Part shown: in pieces, positions 17,811-27,300 of the stretch
Position numbering within the stretch: the first letter of the stretch is position 1
How the letters are laid out: each line of letters starts with the position of its first letter
Assembly: GCA_023229645.1 (NCBI GenBank)
Contig: JALNYU010000008.1
Span: forward strand, 110,391-174,390
Source of the DNA: Nevskia sp.
GTDB lineage: Bacteria; Pseudomonadota; Gammaproteobacteria; Nevskiales; Nevskiaceae
Direction of reading: 5' to 3'
DNA length: 64,000 nt
Program-made: the position numbers and the translations under genes
The notes under the pieces: model-generated
Database searches by the model: none
The model's input: only the letters and a program-made list of their open reading frames with translations
Told to the model about the DNA's origin: nothing

Positions 17811-18281
17811 AAACAGGCTGTCGTACTCGAATTTTCGAATCACCTGCGCCTTGATCTGCACTGCGTCGGGATGCTTGGCGTTGATCAATACAACCGTCTC
17901 TTCAGGAACAATGACCGACGGCACCAGCAGCAGCGCGCTGGTCCGCCGCCGATACCAGGCCGACCCCAGCTCGACGCTCTTACGGCCGGCGGGAATTGCC
18001 GCCCACGTCGGCGGCAACAGCGCTGCCGCGTATTCTTTTTTCTGATTCCACACCGCATCGGGAACCGCAATCTGCAGCAAAAATCGGTTTAATGGTAAGC
18101 CCGCGGCGCCCACATACGCGGCCGTTTCAAGCACTGCAAGCGCGCGCGTGGTTGCGGTGTAGACAACGTATTCGCCGTGGTCATTCCAACGGCCAGGATT
18201 CAATGCGGCACCGGTGCCGCTGAGGTCTTCAGCTGGGTAGTTGCGGGCTTCAGTTGCGATCCGCCACAGCGAAACCGTCAT
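17805..18281 (-). CDS. RES-domain toxin of a RES-Xre toxin-antitoxin pair
   Basis: The product has 158 residues. The RES domain covers almost the whole chain: LWRIA near the start, the Arg-Glu-Ser type core seen as DLSGTGAALNPGRWNDHGEYVVYTA and ALAVLETAAYVG, and a C-terminal FEYDSLFR. RES toxins degrade NAD+ and resemble ADP-ribosyltransferases; the conserved Arg, Tyr and Glu positions appear present. The start at 18281 forms a TGA/ATG four-base overlap with the antitoxin stop, so the two proteins are translationally coupled. A longer frame to 18413 overlaps the antitoxin and is not supported. Confidence 0.87.
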   Translation of the reverse strand: MTVSLWRIATEARNYPAEDLSGTGAALNPGRWNDHGEYVVYTATTRALAVLETAAYVGAAGLPLNRFLLQIAVPDAVWNQKKEYAAALLPPTWAAIPAGRKSVELGSAWYRRRTSALLLVPSVIVPEETVVLINAKHPDAVQIKAQVIRKFEYDSLFR

Positions 18282-18970
18282 TGATACGCGCCGGACGCAA
18301 TTGATCCGAGCAAGCGCCGGACAATCTGCTGGCCGGTCGGCGTTGCAATATATTCGGACGGTGATCGCCCGCCGAGCGCCGGCTGCTGCGTCTTCAGCCA
18401 GCGCCCCAGCCAAGGGCCGGCCGCGAACGACTGCGCCGCCGGCTGTGTGCTATCGGCGAGCAGTTGCTGGGTATCATCGAGCAGGGCGACCAGGCTGATC
18501 AGCGCAAACCCCGGTGCACCATCGACGCGCGCGCCGCTACGCAAGCGGCTCTCTGCCGTCGCTTTGGCGATACCGATCATCGGGTAAAGCTCCGTTTTCG
18601 GCAGCGCCAGCGTCGTCGCAAGCGCATCAAGCAGCGCGCACTCAACGCCGTCTTTCTCAAGCTGCACCTGCTGCTCGGGCGCGTCAGAACCGCTGGCCAA
18701 AAACGCAAAGCTGAAAGCGGCAGCGCAGCCACTCAAGGCCGTAACGTCTTTCGACGCAGCCCCGGTTGCCCGGCGCTTCTGGACCTGTCTCGGTTTCGCA
18801 CGTTTCCCAGCCCCGCTAACGCTGCTGGCGGGGACCGATAGCGCTATTTTCTCTGCCCGAGTGGGTGAAGCCGAGCCAAATGCGGGAACCGGCTCTTTCA
18901 GCGCAAGCGCGGCGCCCGGCGCCAATACTTCACTGATCGGCGCCGGGCGCAGAGATTTTTTTTGAGCCAT
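18278..18970 (-). CDS. Xre/MbcA-type antitoxin with long N-terminal extension
   Basis: The product has 230 residues. The C-terminal half (about 110-230) shows the antitoxin layout: a helical Xre-like part (LPKTELYPMIGIAKATAESRLRSG) and the DUF2384/MbcA-ParS toxin-binding domain ending in GGRSPSEYIATPTGQQIVRRLLGSI. The first 100 residues are unusual: low complexity, rich in Ala, Ser and Lys, with no recognised domain. Typical antitoxins of this class have about 130-160 residues. The ATG at 18970 has GAGG 7 bases upstream. It should bind its own promoter and neutralise the RES toxin. Confidence 0.82.
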   Translation of the reverse strand: MAQKKSLRPAPISEVLAPGAALALKEPVPAFGSASPTRAEKIALSVPASSVSGAGKRAKPRQVQKRRATGAASKDVTALSGCAAAFSFAFLASGSDAPEQQVQLEKDGVECALLDALATTLALPKTELYPMIGIAKATAESRLRSGARVDGAPGFALISLVALLDDTQQLLADSTQPAAQSFAAGPWLGRWLKTQQPALGGRSPSEYIATPTGQQIVRRLLGSIASGAYQ

Positions 18971-19080
18971 AAATTTGCCTCTAATAAAGCATAACAACGC
19001 TTAAATTAAGGCAAACACAATTTAGCTCAAGCCTTGGCCGACAAGCGGTGCTTCATACCGAATCCGTGTCATCTCCGAAA

Positions 19081-21990
19081 TTACTTCAACTTCAACGCCA
19101 TCCGCACCGAATTCTGTTCGACCGGCGCGGCGTCGTGGCCGGTGGTGATGAAGATGCGTTCGGGGTCAATGCCGGGGTTGGCCAGCAGCGCGGATTGCAC
19201 GGCGCGGGCGCGGTCTTTCGAGAGTTGCTCCAAGGCCGCAGCGTCCGGCGTTAGCCGCAGCAGCAAGGCGGTTTCCAGGTAAGCGCGCCGCGCTAGCGCG
19301 GTTTCTTCGGCCGGGCCGGCGGCGGGCGGATAATCCGGCGCCTTCTGGAATTGCTCGCGATACAGCTGCTCCAGCGCTTTCATCCGATCAGTCGTCGTCG
19401 GCACGGCGGCGAGCTGCTGCGCCAACGCCGCCTGCGCCGTGGCGCCGCGATCGAGATTTTCGGCGAGCACCAATGGCACATCCAGCCGCAGTTGCGGCCG
19501 TGCCGCGAGCGCCATCGAGAGTTTCATTAGCTTCGCTTGCGCCTCCGCGTCCAGCGCCGCAGAGCCGGCAGCAAAATCGACGTAAGACAACTCCGGCCCG
19601 CCGCCGAACAGCGCGCCGATCAGCGCAAACGGTGCGTCTGCAGCCTTACCGAGCAGGTTCAGCAACACTTTCCAGATCAGCGGGCCGATGCGGAATTGGG
19701 GATCGTCAAGACTGCCGGAAACGGGCAGATTCAGCTCGATAACCCCGTTGCGGTCTTTGAGTAGTGAAACTACAAAACGGATGGGCAGCGGCACCGCTTC
19801 TTTCGAGCCGGTGGCTTCGCCAAATTCGAGCTGATCGACGATCACGTGGTGCGTGGCGTCCAGCTTACGCGCCTCGATTTTGTACGCGAGCTGCGTGCTG
19901 AGCTTGCCCTTGGCGATGTTGTAGCCAGCGAAGCGGCCGGAATACGGATTGAAAATCGTCAGGTCGATGTTATTGAAATTGAGGCCAACGTCGGCGTACT
20001 GATTCGCCGCGAGCGGGTTGATTTCGCCGTCGATCACAACCGGCGAGTATTCGTCGATACGGCCTTCGATATGCAGTTTGGCGCGCGACGACGGCTCGGT
20101 TGATAAACCCGTGATCTTACCAGCCAAGCCGACGATGCCGGTGGCGAACTGCGGCTGGATCGAGTGATCGGCAAAGTTGGCGCTGCCCCCGCTCAGGCTG
20201 ATCGTATTGATGCGAATCGGCATGGCCGGCGCTGCGGTGGCGGGCGTCGTCGGCTTAGCCGCAACCGGCGCACCCACAGCCAGCGGCGGCGTTGCAGTGG
20301 CAGCGCTAGGCGCTGCCAATACCTGCGCAAGATTCACGCTGCGATCCTGCTCGATGACAACGCGCGCATACGGCGCGGCCAGCAGCACCTGATCAATCGT
20401 CAGCTTTTGCGGCTGCTGCTGATAGTCGATGCCGCTGATATTGAGCCGGCGCCATTTCAAGAAGTCTTGCTGATTGGCGTCCTGTGAAACGAAATTGGCG
20501 ATGCCCAGCGTGCCGCTGACGTTGGCCCGCGCCGGTCCTTTGTTTGCCGCCGCGTAGCGCAGCCGCAGCTTGCCGCCGAGCTGGCCGGACTTCAGCTTGA
20601 GCCCGGTGTACGGGGTCAAGTACGGCTGCAGCGGCGCCAGCTCGAAGCCCTGCAAATCGAGATTCATCGTCGTCGTCAACGGCTGCAGCTGTAGATCGCC
20701 GACCAATACGAGGCGGCCACTGCGATTCAATTTGAGATCGCCGTTGAGCTTTAGTTTGGCGTCGGCCGCGCTGCTGTAGCCGTCGATGCTGAGATTGATC
20801 GGCTGTAACGCAAAGTGCGTAGCTGGGGTGACGGCGCGATCGTCCAGCACCAGCGCGGCATCGACGACCTTGATCGTCTCGATGCCGATCTGCCACGGCG
20901 CCTCGCTCGCCGCCGCGGCCGTGGGATCAACCGGCGCTGGCGCCGTTTTCGCCGGTGGCGGCAGTAACCGCGACAAACTCAGGCCGCCGCTAGCTTCGCG
21001 CTGTGCGTTGATGCGCGCGCCGTCGATTTCTACGCTGCCGACACTGACGCTGCGCTGTGCCAGCGAAAACGCGACATCGGCGATCTTCAGCGCGTCTAGT
21101 GCGACGGGCGGCGCGGCCGGCGCGGTACCACGCTCGGCCAGCGCAAATTGCTGCAGCGTCACCGCCGGCAGGGTGATATCCAACGCCAAACTCGGCTCGA
21201 GCGTCAGCTGATAATGCCCTTCTACCGCGCCGACGCCGGACACGAGCTGCACCGGCAGCTGATCCTGCAAATAAGCTTGCACCGTCGTCGCCTGCAGATT
21301 GCGCAACGCAAACTGCCCGTTTGACGCCAGCGGCTGCACGCTGAACGCGCCGGACCAGTCGAGCTGCTCGCCGCTGGCGAGGCTGGCGCTAAATTGATAG
21401 GCGTTGTCGTAAGCCAGCGCGGTGCTGAAGTCAGTCAAACTGAAACGAATCGGGCTCAGGCGCGTTGAGAACGGCTGCGGGCGGCTCAGATCTTTGACAT
21501 CAAACGCGCCATCATCAACAGCCAGCACGCCGATGCGAATCCGCGGCAACGGTGCGGCGGCGGGTGCGGGCTCGGCAGTCGCAGGGGTCGCAGCGGGCGG
21601 CATCAGCTTGCGCAGATTAATTGCGCCATCGGCTTCCCGCACGAGCAGCGCATACGGACCGACGAGCTTCACTTCCTGCAGCACGATGCCGCGCTGCCAC
21701 ACCGATGCTAAAAGGGCCGCGTTGACCTTCAGCGCAGTGAACGCCAGCAATGGCGTGTCATCGGCATCGCTAAGCGCAAAACCTTCGATCCGCGCTTCAA
21801 ACGTAAACGGATTAAACGCGAGGTGCGCGATACTCACCCGTCGGCCGTCCTGCGCCAACTGCTGCGTAACCGCCGAGCGCGCAAGCTTCGGCACCAGGAA
21901 AAAGCCGCACAGCGTGTAGATCGCAACCAAGGTTGCGAGCACCGCGAGGCTGATGCGGAAGCGACGCAGAAACGCCAACAGAGATCGCAT
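19081..21990 (-). CDS. DUF748 (AsmA-like) giant envelope protein
   Basis: The product has 969 residues. Residues 13-33 (ISLAVLATLVAIYTLCGFFLV) form an N-terminal membrane anchor. The remainder is a long series of beta-rich repeats with DUF748 features such as VSIAHLAFNPFTFEARIEGFAL at the start and KFDATHHVIVDQLEFGEATGS-type text near 700. A C-terminal portion (SYVDFAAGSAALDAEAQAKL) resembles an OmpA-like segment. DUF748 proteins belong to the AsmA/repeating beta-groove group, thought to span the periplasm and move lipids. Ala/Pro linkers near 135-150 and 585-610 divide it. It is monocistronic. Confidence 0.83.
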   Translation of the reverse strand: MRSLLAFLRRFRISLAVLATLVAIYTLCGFFLVPKLARSAVTQQLAQDGRRVSIAHLAFNPFTFEARIEGFALSDADDTPLLAFTALKVNAALLASVWQRGIVLQEVKLVGPYALLVREADGAINLRKLMPPAATPATAEPAPAAAPLPRIRIGVLAVDDGAFDVKDLSRPQPFSTRLSPIRFSLTDFSTALAYDNAYQFSASLASGEQLDWSGAFSVQPLASNGQFALRNLQATTVQAYLQDQLPVQLVSGVGAVEGHYQLTLEPSLALDITLPAVTLQQFALAERGTAPAAPPVALDALKIADVAFSLAQRSVSVGSVEIDGARINAQREASGGLSLSRLLPPPAKTAPAPVDPTAAAASEAPWQIGIETIKVVDAALVLDDRAVTPATHFALQPINLSIDGYSSAADAKLKLNGDLKLNRSGRLVLVGDLQLQPLTTTMNLDLQGFELAPLQPYLTPYTGLKLKSGQLGGKLRLRYAAANKGPARANVSGTLGIANFVSQDANQQDFLKWRRLNISGIDYQQQPQKLTIDQVLLAAPYARVVIEQDRSVNLAQVLAAPSAATATPPLAVGAPVAAKPTTPATAAPAMPIRINTISLSGGSANFADHSIQPQFATGIVGLAGKITGLSTEPSSRAKLHIEGRIDEYSPVVIDGEINPLAANQYADVGLNFNNIDLTIFNPYSGRFAGYNIAKGKLSTQLAYKIEARKLDATHHVIVDQLEFGEATGSKEAVPLPIRFVVSLLKDRNGVIELNLPVSGSLDDPQFRIGPLIWKVLLNLLGKAADAPFALIGALFGGGPELSYVDFAAGSAALDAEAQAKLMKLSMALAARPQLRLDVPLVLAENLDRGATAQAALAQQLAAVPTTTDRMKALEQLYREQFQKAPDYPPAAGPAEETALARRAYLETALLLRLTPDAAALEQLSKDRARAVQSALLANPGIDPERIFITTGHDAAPVEQNSVRMALKLK

Positions 21991-22114
21991 CGGGTGTTGC
22001 TCAGGCTCGTACTACAGGTTTAGAAAGTTACAACACTGCCAACCCACGCACGCTACCCGCTCGCAGGCGCAATTTCTAGCGCTGAGCAGCAACAAAACGT
22101 GGCGGACCCGCTCG

Positions 22115-22864
22115 CTAAAGCGCGACGCAGGCCTCCCAATCAAACGGCAGCGCTTCGCGCGGATAACCGCGCTGGTTCGATAACAGCGGAATGCCGTTGA
22201 CGCGCGTCGCCGCCGAATAATGCGTGTGGCCGGAAATCCAGAGCCGAACCGGCGGCTGGAATAAGTATTCGCGATCACTATGAAACGCCGCCGCGGTCAA
22301 TGCCCCAGGAAACTCCGGGTGCTCGTTGCTGAGTGTCGGGCTGTGATGGGTGATGACGACGGTTGGCAGCGTCGCCGCGCGGATGCTGGCTTCGAGCCAA
22401 GCGGTAGTCTCCCGGCAGCGCGCGGCGGTGTCGGCCGGGCGCAGAGGGCTGCCACGCCCGCATTCGATCCGGCGATAGTCATACATCAATTCCTCGGCGT
22501 TGAGCATTGCCTCCTCGCGCAGCCCGGCGCCGCGGATCGCAAAATCCGTCCATAACGTGGCGCCAAGGAAGGCGACGCCATCGATGACGACTTGATCGCG
22601 CTCCAACACCTGCACGTTGCTGCCTTCGGCTGCGCGGCGGGCGTCATCGATTAAGCCATCCCAATGACCGCGAAAAAATTCGTGATTGCCGAGCACGTAC
22701 AACACCGGCCGATTGTGAAACGCCGACTTCGCCCATTCGATCCCTTCGGTGCTGCGGCCAATATCACCGGCCAGAACGACCACATCCTCGCCGATCGAAG
22801 GCAGCGCCGCCGGTGCATAGTCGGTGAACTCCAGATGGAGATCGCTGAAGTAGCGAATTTTCAT
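22115..22864 (-). CDS. Calcineurin-type metallophosphoesterase
   Basis: The product has 249 residues. All metal-binding blocks are present in order: FSDLHLE, VVLAGDIGR, LGNHEFFRG, VITHHSP and SGHTHYS. The enzyme would hydrolyse phosphate esters using two metal ions; the substrate is unknown. Two ATGs are close together (22870 and 22864). The second gives the canonical start MKIRYFSDLHLEF and lies at a better distance from AAGAAG. It is divergent from the CorC/HlyC-type membrane gene. Confidence 0.85.
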   Translation of the reverse strand: MKIRYFSDLHLEFTDYAPAALPSIGEDVVVLAGDIGRSTEGIEWAKSAFHNRPVLYVLGNHEFFRGHWDGLIDDARRAAEGSNVQVLERDQVVIDGVAFLGATLWTDFAIRGAGLREEAMLNAEELMYDYRRIECGRGSPLRPADTAARCRETTAWLEASIRAATLPTVVITHHSPTLSNEHPEFPGALTAAAFHSDREYLFQPPVRLWISGHTHYSAATRVNGIPLLSNQRGYPREALPFDWEACVAL

Positions 22865-23074
22865 AGGCATCTTCTTGATGAGCGGCGCCGCCTTGTGCGG
22901 TCCGTACGCACACGCGTGACAACCAAAACCAGCTGCGGCAGGCGGCCGATACTGGCAGATTGCGCAGGCACGCGGCAACACGCTGCCACCCCCGCTCGCG
23001 GCGGCTTACGCGTGGGCTGCGAAAGTAAGTGCAGTCGCGTTACCCTGCACCTTAACTGCATTCGGATTATCACC

Positions 23075-24385
23075 TTGGACAACCTGCTTTTTACGCTGAC
23101 CGCGCTGCTGCTGGTGCTGCTGAACGGCTTCTTCGTCGCCGCCGAGTTCGCGCTGGTGAAACTCCGCATCACCCAAGCCGAAGCACTGGCGGAAGACCAC
23201 GGGCTACCAGGGCGCGTGCTGAAGACGGTCAGAACGCATCTTGAAACCTATCTATCCGCGTGCCAGCTCGGCATTACGCTGGCCTCGCTGGCGCTGGGTT
23301 GGATCGGCGAACCGGCATTTGCGGAATTGATCAAGCCGGTGCTAGTCGGCCTCGGCATCGCATCACCGAAACTGATTCACGACATCGCATTCGCATTCGC
23401 ATTCGGCGCGATTTCGTTTCTACACATCGTGCTCGGCGAGTTGGCGCCGAAGTCGATGGCAATCCGCCGGCCAGAATCACTCTCGTTGTGGACGGCGTTG
23501 CCGCTGTACCTATTCTACTGGTTGATGTTCCCGTTTATCTGGTTGCTGAACGTCAGCGCCAATGCGACGCTGCACATAATCGGGGTGCCCGCCGGTGACG
23601 GCAACGAAGATGCTCATTCGCTGGACGAGATTAAAAAAGTGTTGGTGGCCAGCCATCGGCACGGCGAGCTCAACCAACACGAAGCCGAAGCACTTTCACG
23701 CGCGCTGGATTTGCCCGAGCTGGAAGTCGGTGATTTCATGCGCCCGGCGCGCGATCTGCTGATGTTGGACGTGGACGAGCCGATCGAAACCCTTCTTGCG
23801 ACCGTCGACGACGCCCGCTACTCGCGCTATCCGGTATACGAGGGCGAGCGCCAAAACGTGCTCGGCATCGTCCATGTTAAAGATCTGTTTTCGATGCTGC
23901 GCCAACACAAGCCGATAGATTTGCGAACCCTGCTGCGGCCCGTAATCCGTATTCATCGCGACCGCCCCGGCACCGAACTATTCGAGCAGCTCAAACTAGG
24001 GGCCACCCGCTTCGCCTTAATCGAAGACGACGCCGGCACCTTAGTCGGCTTCGCGACACTAATGCACGTGCTCGAAACGCTGCATGGCCAGATGCAGGAT
24101 GAATTCCCACACCGCAAAGATGAGTGGCTCGAAGTCGCGGATGGCGTCTACGAAGGCAGCGGCTCAATGCCGATTTATTCGCTAGAGCGGATGCTCGATA
24201 TCTTGATCGAGGCGGATCAGGTTGATAGCGTCGGCGGCATGGTGATCGCAAAACTGGGGCAGATTCCAGTAAAAGGCGACCGCGCCGATTTCGACGACTT
24301 CTCGATTCAAATCCTCGAAATGGAGCAAGCCCGCGTGCTTAAAGTGCGGGTCACCGCACATCCGCGCGCGCGCAGCAGCCATTGA
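23075..24385 (+). CDS. CNNM/CorC-HlyC family membrane protein with CBS pair, TTG start
   Basis: The product has 436 residues. Domains are a DUF21/CNNM transmembrane domain (about 1-190; LLFTLTALLLVLLNGFFVAAEFALVKLR, SACQLGITLASLALGWIGEP and HIVLGELAPKSMA), a CBS pair (about 215-330; MRPARDLLMLDV, SRYPVYEG) and the CorC_HlyC C-terminal domain (about 345-425). This is a predicted divalent-cation transporter or efflux regulator of the YtfL/YrkA group. The TTG at 23075 gives the family's usual first residues. A longer open frame upstream overlaps the phosphoesterase gene and is spurious. A gcattc triplet repeat at 23390-23407 encodes AFAFAF. Confidence 0.85.
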   Translation: MDNLLFTLTALLLVLLNGFFVAAEFALVKLRITQAEALAEDHGLPGRVLKTVRTHLETYLSACQLGITLASLALGWIGEPAFAELIKPVLVGLGIASPKLIHDIAFAFAFGAISFLHIVLGELAPKSMAIRRPESLSLWTALPLYLFYWLMFPFIWLLNVSANATLHIIGVPAGDGNEDAHSLDEIKKVLVASHRHGELNQHEAEALSRALDLPELEVGDFMRPARDLLMLDVDEPIETLLATVDDARYSRYPVYEGERQNVLGIVHVKDLFSMLRQHKPIDLRTLLRPVIRIHRDRPGTELFEQLKLGATRFALIEDDAGTLVGFATLMHVLETLHGQMQDEFPHRKDEWLEVADGVYEGSGSMPIYSLERMLDILIEADQVDSVGGMVIAKLGQIPVKGDRADFDDFSIQILEMEQARVLKVRVTAHPRARSSH

Positions 24386-24932
24386 TTCTGCTGTGGAGTG
24401 CGCGTCGGACATCATGGACTCCACATCTGGCACATTTTAAAAATCCACTCGATGCACCGATCGCTCCGACGAGAATCTGGCGTGCACGTGCAGTGGCAGC
24501 TAAATCAATAAACATAGCGTTTCACCGTTCGGAATAGTCTGGGCACCCCATTGCCGTCAGCCGTCGCCTATAGTAGCTTCAGAGGTCTACGGAAGGAGGG
24601 GGCAACGGATCATGCCAAATTCTGATCAGTGCATAACAATAAACAGAATAACCGCACTGCATGCTTCTGCATGCAGAATATCGGACTGCCGCAGAAGCGA
24701 CGGCGCACGCCGCCGTAAGCTAGGTCGCCGATATCCGCCGCTCCGTTTCTGCCGCCGCCAGTGTCGCCGCCTGCCTACGTCGTTGCGTCTGTCATTAAGC
24801 CTGGGGTGCTTCCCCGCAGGACCGACAGCACCCCACCTACGCTGCTAGCGGCACCGAAACGCTTTGCAATCGCGAAACCGCGGGGGCTGCTCCGTGGCGT
24901 TCGATCTATCCACATAACGCTCGTGCAAAAAA
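24386..24932. other. Intergenic region before the redox operon
   Basis: No coding frame is convincing. A small hairpin with arms ctgcatg and catgcag (24657-24676) and a purine-rich patch (ggaaggaggggg, near 24590-24603) are the only notable marks. The operon promoter must lie here or just upstream of 24933. Confidence 0.45.
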
Positions 24933-25391
24933 ATGAATGACTCTAAAACGCATGTTCCAACATTTCTCGCCATCTCGGCGTGGCTAACTGGCTTCGAGCA
25001 AGTCGAGCTGCAAGGTACCGGCATGGTGGATACCTACTATCAAACCGTGATCGCGAAAAACAGCGCGGCCGACGTCGACTATTTCTTCGCCGAAGCGGCT
25101 GCAATTTTGGCCGAGACAGCCGGTGACGAAGCGCAGACGCTAGCACAAATCAAGTCCCGGCTCATCCCCGATTCTTGTTACAACAGCCTAGCCAAAAACA
25201 TCATTTTGATGTGGTACACCGGCGAGTGGTACACCCAAACCGACGACCCGAGCACGATCAGCAGCAGCCAGATCAACGGCGAGTCTTACGTTCAGGGCTT
25301 GATGTGGACGGCCGCCGAAACGCACCCGCCGGGCGCCAAGCAACCGGGGTACGGCTCGTGGGCCGAACCGCCGATTCGCATTCCCGCCTAG
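24933..25391 (+). CDS. FAD-SLDH-type small subunit of a GMC dehydrogenase
   Basis: The product has 152 residues and resembles the small subunit family found with membrane-bound FAD-dependent sorbitol/gluconate dehydrogenases (FAD-SLDH). The matching features are the N-terminal FLAISAWLTGFEQVELQGTGMVDTYYQTV, the central helices, NIILMWYTGEWYT and the C-terminal SYVQGLMWTAAETHPPGAKQPGYGSWAEPP. Unlike many relatives it lacks an obvious Tat or Sec signal. It starts the operon; the GMC gene follows after 28 bases. Its role would be to stabilise or export the catalytic subunit. Confidence 0.72.
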   Translation: MNDSKTHVPTFLAISAWLTGFEQVELQGTGMVDTYYQTVIAKNSAADVDYFFAEAAAILAETAGDEAQTLAQIKSRLIPDSCYNSLAKNIILMWYTGEWYTQTDDPSTISSSQINGESYVQGLMWTAAETHPPGAKQPGYGSWAEPPIRIPA

Positions 25392-25419
25392 TCGCTGCCC
25401 CATTCCATAAGAAAACGAA

Positions 25420-27294
25420 ATGACGATGAAACATGACTACGACGTCGTAATTGTCGGCACCGGCATCGCGGGTGCCGTCATGGCCAAGACACTAACCCAG
25501 GCCGGCAAGCGTGTACTGATGCTCGAAGCGGGCTTGCAAGCCGGCATCGCACTGGATAACGAGCGCGCCTACAAAACTTATCAAGATTATCTGCAAACGT
25601 TCTACGCCAGCACCATCAAGGCGACGAACACGCCGTACCCCGATATTACCGACGCCCAGTCGATCGACGTGCTGCAAATTCAGCAAAAAACGCCGTATGA
25701 CGAAGGCTATCTCGTGCAACTCGGGCCGCTGCCGTTCGCCAGCGACTGCCTCCGTGGACCCGGCGGCACAACGCTGCACTGGCTCGGCAACGTGCCGCGC
25801 ATGCTGCCCAACGATTTCAAACTCAATACGCTTTACGGGCAAGGCGTGGACTGGCCGATTTCGTACACGGATCTGCAACCTTATTACGAGATGGCGGAAA
25901 ATGAAATCGGCGTCGCCGGCAGCGTCAGCGCGCAAACTGGCCCAGATATGGGGTCGCAGAATTACGGCAAAGATTATGTGTTCCCGATGGAAGAAATCCC
26001 ACAGAGTTATCAAGACAAAGTGTGGATGAAGAAGTCGGACAATCTGAAGGTCGACCTCTACGGCCGGCAGTACACCATTCAATGCATTAGCATGCCGCAG
26101 GGTCGAAATTCCAATCCGAACCCGCAATACCAGTATTCCGGCGTGAAATGGGACGCTACCGATCAGAAACTGAAGCTGACGCCAGCGACCAGCACGTACG
26201 AAGTCGTCGGGGCTTTATGGAATCAAAACATCGGCAACCGCTGCGAGGGTAACGCCAGCTGCGTGCCGATCTGCCCAGTACAGGCCAAGTACAACGCGCT
26301 GAAGACGCTGAAGAAAGCCGACACGCGCAAGCTCGACATCATCACCCAGGCGGTGGCGTCAACGTTGATGATCGACGAACACAGCAAGGCCATCACCGGC
26401 GTCGTCTATAAATCCTATAAAGAACCGAATTCGACCGAGTACACCACCGCCGTCGCCACTGGCAAAATTTATGTGTTGGCCGCCAGCGCGATCGAAAACG
26501 CGAAGATTCTACTGGCGTCGAACGCAGCCAATTCTAGCGATCAAGTTGGCCGCAATTTGATGGACCACTTGGTTCTGCTGACCTGGGGCCTGCTGCCGGA
26601 AAAAGTCTACCCGTACCGAGGACCGGGCTGCACAACGTACATCCCGACCTTCCGCGACGGCGAGTTCAGAAAAGACTTCGCCGCGTGGATTTCACCGATT
26701 GATAACTGGGGCTGGTCGTGGCCAACGTTTGCGCCCGGCTCGGACGTCACCCAAGCCGTCACCGCCGATGGCCTGTTCGGCAAGGAACTCCGCAAACACA
26801 TCAACGATGTCGTCACCCGACAAGCGCTGCTGCATTTCGAGTGCGAGCAAACCCCAGAACCAACGAATCGCATAACAATCGATCCGCAATATAAAGATCA
26901 ATTGGACAACTACCGCCCGGTGATCCAATACAACGCGTCCGAGTACATGCTGAAATCATTTGAAGCCGCAAAGACAGTCTCCGACCAAATCTTTGCTGCA
27001 AATGGCATCGACGACTACACCAACTACGACGCCGCAACCGACCCGGACTACGTCACCTACCGCGGCCGCGGTTATACCTTCCGCGGCGCCGGCCATATCG
27101 TCGGCACCCATCGGATGGGCGCCAAGCCGGAAGATTCGGTGGTCGACCCCAATCAACGCACCTGGGATCACAACAATCTCTACTTGGTCGGCTGCGGCAA
27201 TATGCCGACGCTCGGCACCTCCAACCCGACGCTGACGATGACCGCCATGACCTTCATGGCGGCGCAAGCAGTCCTCAAACAACTTGAGCAATAA
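25420..27294 (+). CDS. GMC-family FAD-dependent oxidoreductase
   Basis: The product has 624 residues. The FAD-binding Rossmann motif GTGIAGAVMAKTLTQAG and VLMLEAG are at the N-terminus, GPGGTTLHWLGNVPRM is the second FAD motif, and the GMC C-terminal domain holds the catalytic His in HIVGTHRMG and the Asn-containing LGTSNPTLTMTA. A Cys cluster (CEGNASCVPICPVQ, near residues 274-287) matches the Cys-rich segment of gluconate/sorbitol dehydrogenase large subunits. It would oxidise an alcohol and pass electrons onward. The start may be the first or the third codon (MTMKHDYD). It is 6 bases from the ferritin-like gene. Confidence 0.86.
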   Translation: MTMKHDYDVVIVGTGIAGAVMAKTLTQAGKRVLMLEAGLQAGIALDNERAYKTYQDYLQTFYASTIKATNTPYPDITDAQSIDVLQIQQKTPYDEGYLVQLGPLPFASDCLRGPGGTTLHWLGNVPRMLPNDFKLNTLYGQGVDWPISYTDLQPYYEMAENEIGVAGSVSAQTGPDMGSQNYGKDYVFPMEEIPQSYQDKVWMKKSDNLKVDLYGRQYTIQCISMPQGRNSNPNPQYQYSGVKWDATDQKLKLTPATSTYEVVGALWNQNIGNRCEGNASCVPICPVQAKYNALKTLKKADTRKLDIITQAVASTLMIDEHSKAITGVVYKSYKEPNSTEYTTAVATGKIYVLAASAIENAKILLASNAANSSDQVGRNLMDHLVLLTWGLLPEKVYPYRGPGCTTYIPTFRDGEFRKDFAAWISPIDNWGWSWPTFAPGSDVTQAVTADGLFGKELRKHINDVVTRQALLHFECEQTPEPTNRITIDPQYKDQLDNYRPVIQYNASEYMLKSFEAAKTVSDQIFAANGIDDYTNYDAATDPDYVTYRGRGYTFRGAGHIVGTHRMGAKPEDSVVDPNQRTWDHNNLYLVGCGNMPTLGTSNPTLTMTAMTFMAAQAVLKQLEQ

Positions 27295-27300
27295 CCGCCC

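Noticed and set aside
22664..23074. Upstream extension of the CNNM/CorC-type gene
   Set aside because: The extra 137 residues overlap the metallophosphoesterase gene and are unlike any membrane-protein N-terminus; TTG at 23075 gives the family start.
24612..24848. 78-residue plus-strand frame in the gap before the redox operon
   Set aside because: Arg/Cys-rich composition, no domain; its purine-rich upstream patch is too far from the start to help.
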